NCBI RefSeq assembly: GCF_040253615.1
Contig: NZ_JBEJGY010000004.1
Coordinates: 2,542,001 to 2,606,000 of the forward strand
Length of the DNA: 64,000 bases
From: Streptomyces sp. Edi4
GTDB lineage: Bacteria > Actinomycetota > Actinomycetes > Streptomycetales > Streptomycetaceae
Direction of reading: 5' to 3'
Both the position numbers and the translations under genes were made by a program. The number at the start of each line of letters is the position of its first letter. Within the stretch, counting starts at the first letter, position 1. The notes beneath the pieces were generated by a model. That model was not told the DNA's origin. It saw nothing but the letters and a program-made list of their open reading frames with translations, and did no database searches. Below are positions 25,781 through 34,900 of the stretch, piece after piece.

Positions 25781-26755
25781 TCAGCCGTCGCGGTGGTGGC
25801 GCCAGCCCGCCCACGCCGAGGAGATCATCGCGCGCACGTCGTGGCGGGCCTTCCAGCCGAGCTCGGCGGCGATGCGGTCGGCGGAGGCCACCACACGCGC
25901 CGGGTCGCCCGCGCGGCGCGGGTGGACCTCGGGGGCGATGCCGCGCCCGGTGATCTCGTTGATCAGGCCGACCATCTCGCGTACCGAAACGCCTTCGCCA
26001 CGGCCGATGTTGACGGTCAGGTCCACGGCCCCGCCGGAGGCCTCGGCGAGCTTGCGGGCGGCGGCGAGGTGGGCGTCGGCCAGGTCCTCGACGTGGATGT
26101 AGTCGCGCACGCACGTGCCGTCGGGGGTGGCGTAGTCGTCGCCGAAGATGCGCGGCGGCTGCCCGTCCTCCAGCTTCTCGAACACCATCGGTACGAGGTT
26201 GAAGATGCCGGTGTCGGCGAGTTCGGGGGCGGCGGCGCCCGCCACGTTGAAGTAGCGCAGGCAGCCCGTGGAGATGTTGTGCGCCTTCCCCGCGGCGCGC
26301 ACCAGCCACTCACCGGCGAGCTTGGTCTCGCCGTAGGGGCTCATCGGCAGGCACGGGGTGTCCTCGGTGACGAGGTCGACGTCGGGCATGCCGTACACGG
26401 ACGCGGACGACGAGAACAGGAAGGTGCGCACGCCCGCCGCGGCCACCGCTTCGAGGAGCACGGTCAGACCGAAGACGTTCTCGCGGTAGTAGTGCAGCGG
26501 GATCTCGACCGACTCGCCGACCTGCTTCTTGCCCGCGAGGTGCACCACGCCGGTGATGGCGTGCTCGGCCAGGGCGCGGTCGACGAGTTCACGGTCCAGG
26601 ACGGAGCCGACCACCAAAGGCACGTCCTGCGGCAGCCGGGCCGCGTCGCCGGTGGAGAGGTCGTCCAGGACGACGACCCGCTCCCCCGCCGACGTCATGG
26701 CCCGCACTACGTGGGACCCGATGTATCCGGCGCCGCCAGTGATCAGAAAAGTCAT
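25781..26755 (-). CDS. galE: UDP-glucose 4-epimerase
   Basis: The protein has 324 residues of an extended short-chain dehydrogenase. The NAD-binding motif is GGAGYIGSH at residue 7, the catalytic serine/threonine region is SSSASVYG, and YxxxK is in SPYGETK. It interconverts UDP-glucose and UDP-galactose and so can feed the surrounding glycosyltransferases. The ATG at 26755 is placed at the start of the Rossmann motif. It starts 16 bases after the stop of the GT2 gene at 26772-28406, suggesting one transcript. Confidence 0.95.
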   Translation of the reverse strand: MTFLITGGAGYIGSHVVRAMTSAGERVVVLDDLSTGDAARLPQDVPLVVGSVLDRELVDRALAEHAITGVVHLAGKKQVGESVEIPLHYYRENVFGLTVLLEAVAAAGVRTFLFSSSASVYGMPDVDLVTEDTPCLPMSPYGETKLAGEWLVRAAGKAHNISTGCLRYFNVAGAAAPELADTGIFNLVPMVFEKLEDGQPPRIFGDDYATPDGTCVRDYIHVEDLADAHLAAARKLAEASGGAVDLTVNIGRGEGVSVREMVGLINEITGRGIAPEVHPRRAGDPARVVASADRIAAELGWKARHDVRAMISSAWAGWRHHRDG

Positions 26756-26771
26756 GTGCGCGTCCACGTCC

Positions 26772-28406
26772 TCATCGTCGCCTTGAACGGGCCGCCCGGG
26801 CGAGTCTGCGCAGCTTCCCGCCGACCACTCCGAGAGCCCCCTGCAATCCGGGCGCGAGCCGCACCGCGAGCGATCCGCTCGATGTGCGGTACGGCTGCAC
26901 CAGCAGAACACCGTACCCTCTGGCGGGAACGACCGTGCGCCGCAGACCCGAGGGCCGGGCCCGCAGCGAGGTGCACGGGCCGCCCGGCGCGGCGCCGCTC
27001 AGAGCGACCCGCAGATCCCAGATCTGGGTGCCGCGCCCGCCCGCCGCGGCCAGCCGGGTCAGCGGCACCAGGACCTGCCCGGACCAGCCGCCCTCGGCCG
27101 CGCGCAGCGGCGCGGTGATGGTCAGGACGCCGCGGTCGCCGTCACGCGGCACGAACTCGACGTCGGCGCGCGCGGGGGCGCCGCTCGCGGTGAGCCGTCC
27201 GTACAGTTCGTGCACCCGCAGCTTGAGCAGGCTGCGCCGGCCTGCCTGGAACGTCGCGTCCACGGTGACCGGCAGCCGCTCGGCGGGCATCGCCTCAAGA
27301 CCGTCGAGCGGCACCCGCGCGAGGTCCTTGGCCCACACCGGGCCGCCATCGGCGGTGGCGTACGGCGGGATGAGGCGGGCCGGGTCGGCGGCGAGCTGCG
27401 CGAGCCGGTCGAGATCGCGGGGGCTCTCGCAGGCGAGCACCACCTGGGCGCTCCAGCGGGCAGGCGCCGTCGCGGCGGCGAGCTCGGCGGGATCGAAGCC
27501 GGTGAGATAGGCGCGGGTCAGCCGCCACCAGTCCGCCCGGTAGCCGACGTCGCGCACCCGCAGTTCGCGCAGGTACAGACAGAGGTCGTAGTCGATGAAC
27601 TTGGTGCGGCAGGCGGCGGCGAGCGCCTTGCGGTCGGCGCCCCGGAAGGTCTCGACGGCGCGGACGTGGGCGGCGATCCTCGACTGCCAATTGCCGATGT
27701 CCTGGCGCGCGAGCGAGATGGAGACATGGCTGGCGGCGCGGCGCACATGCCAGACGTACACGAGCCGGGGCACGATGGCGACGCGGGGTGCGGCGGCGTA
27801 CACGCGGGCCGTGAAGACGAAGTCCTCGTACACGAACTTGCCGTCGGGGAACGTCAGTTGATGACCCGTCAGGAAATCGCGACGGTAGAGCTTGTTGACG
27901 CACAGGGTGTCGTGCAGGAGTTCGGGGGCCGCCTCGGGCGACTCGTGCACCGCCGCTTCCCGGTACAGACCGGGCTGCCAGCGCACGTCTTGGCGCTCGG
28001 GCAGCTCGCGGCGCACGACCCGGCCCACGGCGACCTCAGCGCCGCTCTCCTCGGCCGCGCCCACCAGGGCCGGCACGGCGCCGGGGGGCAGCACGTCGTC
28101 GCTGTCGAGGAACATCACGTACCTGCCGGTGGCCGCGGCGATCCCGTCGTTGCGGGGGGTTCCGCAGCCGCCGCTGTTCTCGGTGCGGCGCACCACCTTG
28201 ACCCGGGGTTCGACGGCGGCCAGACGCTCCAGGACGGCGGGGGTGGCGTCGTGGGAGCAGTCGTCCACGGCCACGACCTCAAAGACGTCCGGACCCTGGG
28301 CGAGGGCCGAGCGGACGGCCTCGGCGACCAGCTCGGCGTCGTTGTAGGCGATGACGACGACACTGACGCCACGAGGGCCGTCCGAAGTGGGGGGGCTCTG
28401 GGTCAC
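26772..28406 (-). CDS. GT2 glycosyltransferase with C-terminal beta-rich region
   Basis: The protein has 544 residues. The N-terminal GT-A domain has VSVVVIAYNDAELV, GGCGTPRNDGIAAATG and the DXD element FLDSDDVL near residue 100. The DTLCVNKLYRRDFL and FVYEDFVF blocks match the TagF-fusion N-domain (DTLSTNKCYRRAYL, HYEDLLF), so these are paralogous catalytic modules. The C-terminal 190 residues are beta-rich. GTG start at 28406 with TAGGAT six bases upstream. Cotranscribed with galE; it is probably a polymer glycosyltransferase. Confidence 0.88.
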   Translation of the reverse strand: MTQSPPTSDGPRGVSVVVIAYNDAELVAEAVRSALAQGPDVFEVVAVDDCSHDATPAVLERLAAVEPRVKVVRRTENSGGCGTPRNDGIAAATGRYVMFLDSDDVLPPGAVPALVGAAEESGAEVAVGRVVRRELPERQDVRWQPGLYREAAVHESPEAAPELLHDTLCVNKLYRRDFLTGHQLTFPDGKFVYEDFVFTARVYAAAPRVAIVPRLVYVWHVRRAASHVSISLARQDIGNWQSRIAAHVRAVETFRGADRKALAAACRTKFIDYDLCLYLRELRVRDVGYRADWWRLTRAYLTGFDPAELAAATAPARWSAQVVLACESPRDLDRLAQLAADPARLIPPYATADGGPVWAKDLARVPLDGLEAMPAERLPVTVDATFQAGRRSLLKLRVHELYGRLTASGAPARADVEFVPRDGDRGVLTITAPLRAAEGGWSGQVLVPLTRLAAAGGRGTQIWDLRVALSGAAPGGPCTSLRARPSGLRRTVVPARGYGVLLVQPYRTSSGSLAVRLAPGLQGALGVVGGKLRRLARAARSRRR

Positions 28407-28412
28407 GCGGGA

Positions 28413-28418
28413 ATCCTA
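28413..28418 (-). promoter_or_regulatory. -10 box of a predicted leaderless GT2 promoter
   Basis: TAGGAT, a good Streptomyces -10 sequence, lies six bases before the GTG start at 28406. Confidence 0.5.
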
Positions 28419-28467
28419 CGGGAGCTGGCTGTGGCCCCTGGTCTCGACCAAGGGCCACCCTGACCGA

Positions 28468-29907
28468 TTAGAACGGTCCGAATTCCTTGAATTCCTGGTC
28501 GGCTTCGTCACGCTCGGCGTCGCGGTCCCGGCGGCGCTGCGCGGCAGGCCGGGGGGCTTCGAGGCGGTGGTCCTCGCCTCGGCGGCCGAGCATTTCGGCG
28601 CCCGCCATCATGGTGGGCTCCCAGTCGAAGACGACCGCGTTCTCCTCGGGGCCGATGGCCACACCGTCACCCGAACGGGCGCCTGCCTTCATCAACGCCT
28701 CCTCGACGCCGAGGCGGTTGAGCCGGTCAGCGAGGTAGCCGACGGCCTCGTCGTTGTTGAAGTCGGTCTGGCGGATCCAGCGCTCGGGCTTCTCGCCGCG
28801 CACCCGGTAGACCTCGTTCGCCTCGTCGTAGGTGACGGTGAAGCCCGCGTCGTCGACGGCCTTGGGGCGGATGACGATGCGCGTCGCCTCCTCCTTCGGC
28901 TTGGCGGCGCGCGCCTCGGCGACGATCGCGGCGAGCGCGAAGGACAGCTCCTTCAGGCCCGTGCGGGCCACGGCGGACACCTCGAAGACCTGGTAGCCGC
29001 GCTCTTGGAGTTCCGGCCGGATCATGTCGGCGAGGTCCTGGCCGTCCGGGATGTCGATCTTGTTGAGGACCACGATGCGGGGCCGGTCGTCGAGCCCGCC
29101 GTACTGGCGCAGCTCCTCCTCGATGATGTCGAGGTCGGAGACCGGGTCGCGGTCGGATTCGAGCGTCGCGGTGTCCAGGACGTGCACGAGGACCGAGCAG
29201 CGCTCGACGTGCCGCAGGAATTCCAGGCCGAGGCCCTTGCCCTGGCTGGCTCCCGGGATCAGACCGGGGACGTCCGCGATGGTGTAGACGGTCGAGCCGG
29301 CCGTCACCACGCCCAGGTTGGGGACGAGCGTCGTGAACGGGTAGTCCGCGATCTTCGGCTTGGCCGCGGAGAGCACCGAGATCAGCGAGGACTTGCCGGC
29401 GCTCGGGTAGCCCACGAGGGCCACGTCGGCGACGGTCTTGAGCTCCAGGACGATGTCGGCCGACTCGCCGGGCACGCCGAGCAGCGCGAAACCGGGGGCC
29501 TTGCGGCGGGCGGAGGCGAGCGCCGCGTTGCCGAGGCCGCCGCGGCCGCCCTGGCCCGCGATGTAGGTGGTGCCCTCACCGACGAGGTCGGCGAGCACAT
29601 TGCCCTGCTTGTCCAGGACGACGGTGCCGTCGGGCACGGGCAGGATCAGGTCCTGGCCGTCCTTGCCCGAGCGGTTGTCGCCGGCGCCGGGCTGGCCGTT
29701 GGTGGCCTTGCGGTGCGGCGAGTGGTGGTATTCGAGGAGCGTGGTCACCGACTGGTCGACGACCAGGGTGACATCGCCGCCACGGCCGCCGTTGCCGCCG
29801 TCCGGGCCGCCGAGCGGCTTGAACTTCTCACGGTGGACGGAGGCACAGCCGTGGCCTCCGTTACCCGCGGCGACGTGCAGCTCGACGCGGTCCACGAAGG
29901 TGGTCAT
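28468..29907 (-). CDS. obg: Obg GTPase
   Basis: The protein has 479 residues: a Gly-rich Obg fold (about 1-158), a G domain (about 160-335) with GYPSAGKSS, the DVPGLIPGA switch and NKIDIP, then an actinobacterial OCT domain (about 350-430) and a charged tail. Obg binds GTP, associates with the 50S subunit and in S. coelicolor controls the onset of aerial growth. It follows rplU and rpmA on the same strand, a widely conserved order, with a hairpin between rpmA and obg. Confidence 0.97.
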   Translation of the reverse strand: MTTFVDRVELHVAAGNGGHGCASVHREKFKPLGGPDGGNGGRGGDVTLVVDQSVTTLLEYHHSPHRKATNGQPGAGDNRSGKDGQDLILPVPDGTVVLDKQGNVLADLVGEGTTYIAGQGGRGGLGNAALASARRKAPGFALLGVPGESADIVLELKTVADVALVGYPSAGKSSLISVLSAAKPKIADYPFTTLVPNLGVVTAGSTVYTIADVPGLIPGASQGKGLGLEFLRHVERCSVLVHVLDTATLESDRDPVSDLDIIEEELRQYGGLDDRPRIVVLNKIDIPDGQDLADMIRPELQERGYQVFEVSAVARTGLKELSFALAAIVAEARAAKPKEEATRIVIRPKAVDDAGFTVTYDEANEVYRVRGEKPERWIRQTDFNNDEAVGYLADRLNRLGVEEALMKAGARSGDGVAIGPEENAVVFDWEPTMMAGAEMLGRRGEDHRLEAPRPAAQRRRDRDAERDEADQEFKEFGPF

Positions 29908-29985
29908 GGGATGTGCCTCCTGGGGCCCCCGGCCGTTTCTCAGGCTGGAGGTAGATACGGGGATGTCTATTCTGTAACACGCGAA

Positions 29986-30024
29986 AGGCGGACCCGCTTC
30001 CCGAAAGGGAAGTGAGGTCCGCCT
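29986..30024 (-). terminator. Hairpin between rpmA and obg (attenuator or terminator)
   Basis: AGGCGGACC (29986-29994) pairs with GGTCCGCCT (30016-30024) and CTTCCC (29997-30002) with GGGAAG (30007-30012), around a GAAA tetraloop with a small internal loop. Its position suggests partial termination after the ribosomal protein genes. Confidence 0.75.
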
Positions 30025-30056
30025 CCGCTGAAACCGCTCTACAGATGCCTAAGTGA

Positions 30057-30311
30057 TCAGGCAGCCGGAACGATGTTCACGACCTTGCGGCCACGGTGGG
30101 TGCCGAACTCCACCGCACCGGCCTGGAGCGCGAAGAGGGTGTCGTCGCCACCGCGACCGACGCCCGCGCCCGGGTGGAAGTGGGTGCCGCGCTGGCGGAC
30201 CAGGATCTCACCGGCGTTGACGGTCTGACCGCCGAAGCGCTTGACGCCGAGCCGCTGAGCGTTGGAATCGCGACCGTTCCGAGTGGACGATGCGCCCTTC
30301 TTGTGTGCCAT
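30057..30311 (-). CDS. rpmA: 50S ribosomal protein L27
   Basis: This 84-residue protein begins [20 protein letters not shown] and contains [10 protein letters not shown], diagnostic of L27. It has the short actinobacterial N-terminus without the cleaved extension of Firmicutes. Its tail reaches the peptidyl-transferase centre. It starts 14 bases after rplU. Confidence 0.98.
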   Translation of the reverse strand: MAHKKGASSTRNGRDSNAQRLGVKRFGGQTVNAGEILVRQRGTHFHPGAGVGRGGDDTLFALQAGAVEFGTHRGRKVVNIVPAA

Positions 30312-30325
30312 GTCTCCTCAGTCCC

Positions 30326-30646
30326 TTACTTCGCAGCCGTGGGGATGCCGGTGACCTTGATCGCCGTGTACTGCTGGCGGTGGCCCTGGCGACGGCGGTA
30401 ACCGGTCTTGTTCTTGTACCGAAGGATGTCGATCTTGGCACCCTTGTGGTGGTCCACGATCTCGGCGGTGACCTTGATGCCGGCCAGCACCCACGGGTCG
30501 CTGGTCACAGCGTCGCCGTCGACAACGAGCAGGGTCGAGAGCTCGACCGTGTCGCCAACCTTGGCAGTGGAAATCTTGTCAACCTCAACGATGTCGCCGA
30601 CAGCAACCTTGTGCTGGCGACCACCGCTGCGCACGATGGCGTACAC
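30326..30646 (-). CDS. rplU: 50S ribosomal protein L21
   Basis: This 106-residue protein has the L21 signature [13 protein letters not shown] and the C-terminal [17 protein letters not shown]-binding motif. The GTG at 30646 is chosen by homology and has a purine-rich GAGAGAGA upstream. It binds 23S rRNA domain V. First gene of the rplU-rpmA-obg group; promoter proposed about 130 bases upstream. Confidence 0.97.
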   Translation of the reverse strand: MYAIVRSGGRQHKVAVGDIVEVDKISTAKVGDTVELSTLLVVDGDAVTSDPWVLAGIKVTAEIVDHHKGAKIDILRYKNKTGYRRRQGHRQQYTAIKVTGIPTAAK

Positions 30647-30777
30647 GCGGATCTCTCTCTCGCTCGATACGGAACCCTTGAAGCCAGCCGTCCCGCGAAG
30701 AAGCAGGGGGCCTCCCCCGGCGGACCGGGAGGTGAGGTGCTCAGGGGCGGGCGCGTATATAAACACGCCGAGGGACA

Positions 30778-30806
30778 AGGCTACGGGGCCGGACGTGGTG
30801 GGTCAA
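30778..30806 (-). promoter_or_regulatory. Promoter of the rplU-rpmA group
   Basis: On the minus strand TTGACC (30801-30806) and TAGCCT (30778-30783) are spaced by exactly 17 bases, matching a housekeeping sigma promoter. It overlaps the spacer after galU and predicts a leader of about 120 bases before rplU, in which GGGGG/CCCCC segments can form a hairpin. Confidence 0.65.
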
Positions 30807-30816
30807 ACCAGCGTCA

Positions 30817-31689
30817 TTACCCGCACTCCTCGGCGACGAAACCACGCAGCCACGAGCGGAAGTCCGGGCCCAGATCCGCGCGCTCGCCGGCCAGGCGGAC
30901 GATGGCCCGCAGATACTGCGCCCGATCACCGGTGTCGTAGCGGCGGCCGGTGAAGACGACGCCGTGCACGGTGTCGAGCCGGTTGAGCGCGTCGGTGAGC
31001 TGGATCTCGCCGCCCCGGCCGGGCCCGGTGCGGCGCAGCACCTCGAAGACGGCCGGGTCCAGGACGTAGCGGCCGATCACCGCCAGGTTCGAGGGCGCCG
31101 CCGACCGGTCCGGCTTCTCCACCAGGCTCCGTACGCGGACGACGTCGGCCTCGCCGGTCGCCTCAACGGCGGCGCATCCGTACTGGTGGATCTGCTCGGG
31201 CGCCACCTCCATCAGCGCGACCACGCTGCCGCCCTCGCGTTCGCGCACCTCCACCATGCGGGCGAGGAGCGGATCGCGGGCGTCGATCAGGTCGTCGCCG
31301 AGCAGCACCGCGAAGGGCTCGTCCCCGACGTGCGGGGCGGCGCACAGCACCGCGTGCCCGAGCCCCTTGGGGTCGCCCTGGCGCACGTAGTGGATCGCGC
31401 CGAGGCCGCTGGGCTCGCGGACCTTGGCGAGCCGGTCGGTGTCGCCCTTGCGGGCCAGCGCGGACTCCAGTTCGTGGTTGCGGTCGAAGTGGTCCTCAAG
31501 GGCCCGCTTGTTGCGCCCGGTGACCATCAGGACGTCCCACAGCCCCGCCGCGACGGCCTCCTCGACGACGTACTGGATCGCCGGTTTGTCGACCACCGGC
31601 AGCATCTCTTTCGGAGTGGCCTTGGTGGCGGGCAGAAAACGGGTGCCGAGACCGGCTGCGGGGATGACGGCTTTGCTGATCACACTCAT
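30817..31689 (-). CDS. galU: UTP-glucose-1-phosphate uridylyltransferase
   Basis: This 290-residue nucleotidyltransferase begins KAVIPAAGLGTRFLPATKATPKEMLP, the GalU signature, and has the catalytic VVDKPAIQYVVEEA and VEKP blocks. It makes UDP-glucose for wall glycans and, with GalE, UDP-galactose. The ATG at 31689 is set by homology; the nearest GGAGAG is about 15 bases away, so the start is not certain. It lies between rne and rplU. Confidence 0.95.
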   Translation of the reverse strand: MSVISKAVIPAAGLGTRFLPATKATPKEMLPVVDKPAIQYVVEEAVAAGLWDVLMVTGRNKRALEDHFDRNHELESALARKGDTDRLAKVREPSGLGAIHYVRQGDPKGLGHAVLCAAPHVGDEPFAVLLGDDLIDARDPLLARMVEVREREGGSVVALMEVAPEQIHQYGCAAVEATGEADVVRVRSLVEKPDRSAAPSNLAVIGRYVLDPAVFEVLRRTGPGRGGEIQLTDALNRLDTVHGVVFTGRRYDTGDRAQYLRAIVRLAGERADLGPDFRSWLRGFVAEECG

Positions 31690-31720
31690 GCGGGGCGCGG
31701 ACTCTCCTTCGTCACGACAG

Positions 31721-31750
31721 AGCCCGCCCCCGGCGATCCGGGGGCGGGCT
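31721..31750 (-). terminator. Perfect hairpin upstream of galU
   Basis: AGCCCGCCCCCGG (31721-31733) pairs with CCGGGGGCGGGCT (31738-31750) around the loop CGAT, 32 bases before the galU start. It could end the rne transcript or act as an attenuator in the galU leader. Confidence 0.8.
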
Positions 31751-31881
31751 CCTGGGCCTCGCATCAGCCAACTACCGCTCGATGTACATGGGCTGAGCGG
31801 CGGCTGTCCGTCAGCTGTCGGGTGACGGGGTGGCGACGGGCAGCCGGCAGCGGGTGGGTGCGGGATGGCGGGAGGGGTGAC

Positions 31882-31933
31882 GGCGGACGACAACTGATAA
31901 CTGACGATGGAAAGTTGTCAGCTGTCATCCGCC
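31882..31933 (-). terminator. Long imperfect hairpin just after rne
   Basis: A stem of about twenty pairs with two mismatches and one wobble runs from GGCGGA (31882-31887) / TCCGCC (31928-31933) inward to AACT (31899-31902) / AGTT (31913-31916). It starts six bases past the rne stop codon. It has no T-tract, so it may protect the mRNA end instead of terminating. Confidence 0.7.
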
Positions 31934-31938
31934 GACTG

Positions 31939-34900
31939 TCAGTCCTCCGTCGTCGCCGACACCGACGGCGACTGCTGTTCGGCCGCCGCCGTCTTCTTCG
32001 CCGTGGCCTTCTTCGCGGTCGTCTTCTTCGCGGTCGTCTTCTTCGCCGCCGTCTTCGTGGCCGCCGTCTTCTTGGTGACCGCCTTCTTCGCGGTGGCCTT
32101 CTTCGCCGTCTTGCGGGCCGCCTTCTTGGCCGGTGCGGCCTCCTCGGCGCTCTCCGGGGACTGCGCCGGGTCCGAGGACACGGCCGACTCGGCGGGCGCG
32201 GCCGGCTCGGCTGCCGGGGTGGCGACCACCACGACGACCGCGGCGTCCTCGGCGCCCGACGGCGAACCGGCGGGGGCCGTGGCCTTGCGGGTGGCGCGGC
32301 GGCGGGCCCGCGGCGGGGCGGCGACGGGCGCCTCCTCGACGACGGACTCGGTCACGGGCGCGGCGGGCTCGGCCACGGGCGCCTCGGCCTTCGTCTCCTG
32401 CGCCTTCGGCTCGGGCTCCGTGACGACCACGACCGGCTCGGCGGCGGCCGACGTCGGCGCGCCTGCCGGGGCGGTCGCCTTGCGGGTGGCGCGACGGCGG
32501 TTGGGGGCGCCTCCCTGGCCCTTGAGGCCCCGGGAGAGGCCGCGCGGCGCGTCGTCCTCGATGAACGAGGCGACCGTCACCGCGGCCGGGGCCCGCTCGG
32601 GCTCCGCCTCCTTGGGCTCCCTGCCCTGCTTGCCCTGCTTGGCCTCCTCGGCCACGGGGTCCGGGGCCGCCGGGGTCTCGGCGGCGGCGCGCGGTGCGCC
32701 GGCGGGCGCGGATGCCTTGCGGGTGGCGCGGCGGCGTGAGCGGCCGCCACGGGCCGCATACTCCGCCTCTGCGACGCTGCTGTACAGCTCCTCGTCGGGC
32801 ACGAACTCGGGCTCGGCGAGCGCGACGGGCGCCGCGATCTCCGCGGCGACCTCGGCCTCGGACTCGATGGCCTCGACGTCCTCGATGGCTTCGGCCTCGG
32901 CGGTCTCGTGCTCGTGCTCGTGGGTGTGCTGGTCGTGCTGGTCGTGCTCGGCGCCGCCGCGGCCGCGCTTCTTGGCACGCTTGCCCGCGCCGCCGCCGAC
33001 CGCGGCCGGCTGCTCCATGTGCACGATCACGCCGCGCCCGTTGCAGTGGACGCAGGTCTCCGAGAACGACTCGAGCAGGCCCTGGCCGACCCGCTTGCGG
33101 GTCATCTGCACCAGGCCGAGCGAGGTGACCTCGGCCACCTGGTGCTTGGTGCGGTCGCGGCCCAGGCATTCGAGCAGCCGGCGCAGGACCAGGTCGCGGT
33201 TGGACTCAAGGACCATGTCGATGAAGTCGATGACGACGATGCCACCGAGGTCGCGCAGCCGCAGCTGGCGCACGATCTCCTCGGCCGCTTCGAGGTTGTT
33301 CCTCGTCACGGTCTCTTCGAGGTTGCCGCCCTGGCCGGTGAACTTGCCGGTGTTGACGTCGACGACGATCATCGCCTCGGTCTTGTCGATCACCAGCGAA
33401 CCGCCGGACGGCAGCCAGACCTTGCGGTCGAGCGCCTTGGCCAGCTGCTCGTCGATCCGGTACGTCGCGAAGACGTCGACCTCGCTGGTCCAGCGCGACA
33501 GGCGCTCGGTGAGGTCCGGGGCGACGTGGGCGACGTACCCGTGGATGGTCTCCCACGCCTCGTCACCGCTGACGATGACCTTGGTGAAGTCCTCGTTGAA
33601 GATGTCGCGGACGACCCGGACGGTCATGTCCGGCTCGCCGTAGAGCAGCGACGGCGAGGACGTCGAGATCTGGTTGGCCTTCTTCTGGATCTCGGCCCAC
33701 TGCGCCTGAAGGCGCTCGACGTCGCGGCGCAGCTCGTCCTCGCTCGCGCCCTCGGCGGCGGTGCGCACGATGACGCCCGCGTCCTCGGGGACGATCTTCT
33801 TGAGGATGGTCTTCAGACGCGCGCGCTCGGTGTCGGGGAGCTTGCGGCTGATGCCGGTCATCGAGCCTTCGGGCACGTACACCAGGTAGCGGCCGGGCAG
33901 CGAGACCTGGCTGGTCAGGCGGGCGCCCTTGTGGCCGATGGGGTCCTTGGTGACCTGGACGAGCACCGACTGGCCGGACTTGAGGGCGGCTTCGATGCGG
34001 CGCGGGCCGTTGCCCATGCCGAGCGATTCGAAGTTGACCTCACCGGCGTACAGGACGGCGTTGCGGCCCTTGCCGATGTCGACGAACGCGGCCTCCATGG
34101 ACGGCAGCACGTTCTGGACCTTGCCCAGGTAGACGTTGCCGACGTACGAGGTGGCCTGCTCCTTGTTGACGTAGTGCTCGACGAGAACGTCGTCCTCGAG
34201 GACACCGATCTGGGTGCGCTCGCCGCTCTGGCGCACGACCATCACGCGCTCGACGGCTTCGCGGCGGGCCAGGAACTCGGCCTCGGTGATGATCGGGACG
34301 CGGCGGCGGCCCTGCTCGCGGCCTTCGCGGCGGCGCTGCTTCTTGGCCTCCAGACGCGTCGAGCCCTTGATGGACTGGACCTCGTCGGACGAGGAGGACG
34401 CGAGGGCGTCCATGCGCTCGCGGACCGGGCGCGGCTCGCGGACCTTGACGACCGTGCGCTCCGGGTCGTCGGCTCCGGTCTCGGCCTCGGGGCCCGCGTC
34501 GCCCGTGCGGCGACGGCGGCGGCGCCGGCGCCGGCTGCTGCTGGTGCCGGCGGCGGAGGGCGTGCCGTCGGTGTCGTCCTCGTCCTCGTGCTCGTCGGAC
34601 TCGGACTCGGACTCGGTCTCACTGTGGGCGGCTTCGCCCTGTTCGGCCTGCTCGTACGCCTGCTCGTCCGCGGCGTCCTCCGCCTCGGCGCTCTCACCGC
34701 GGCGACGGCGACGGCCGCCTCGGCGACGGCGGCGCGAGGGACGGTCGTCGTCGGTGTCGTCGGAGTCCGTGTCGGCCTCGGCCTCGGCGGGCTCGTCCGA
34801 CTGCTCCTCGACCGGCTCGTCGGCGGGCTTGTCCTGGACGGGTTCGGCGCTCTCGCCGCGGCGGCGGCGACGGCGCGATCGGCCCTGGGGTTCGGCGGCG

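Noticed and set aside
12703..28406. A secondary-metabolite gene cluster
   Set aside because: No polyketide, peptide, terpene or tailoring enzymes; all genes fit envelope glycan assembly.
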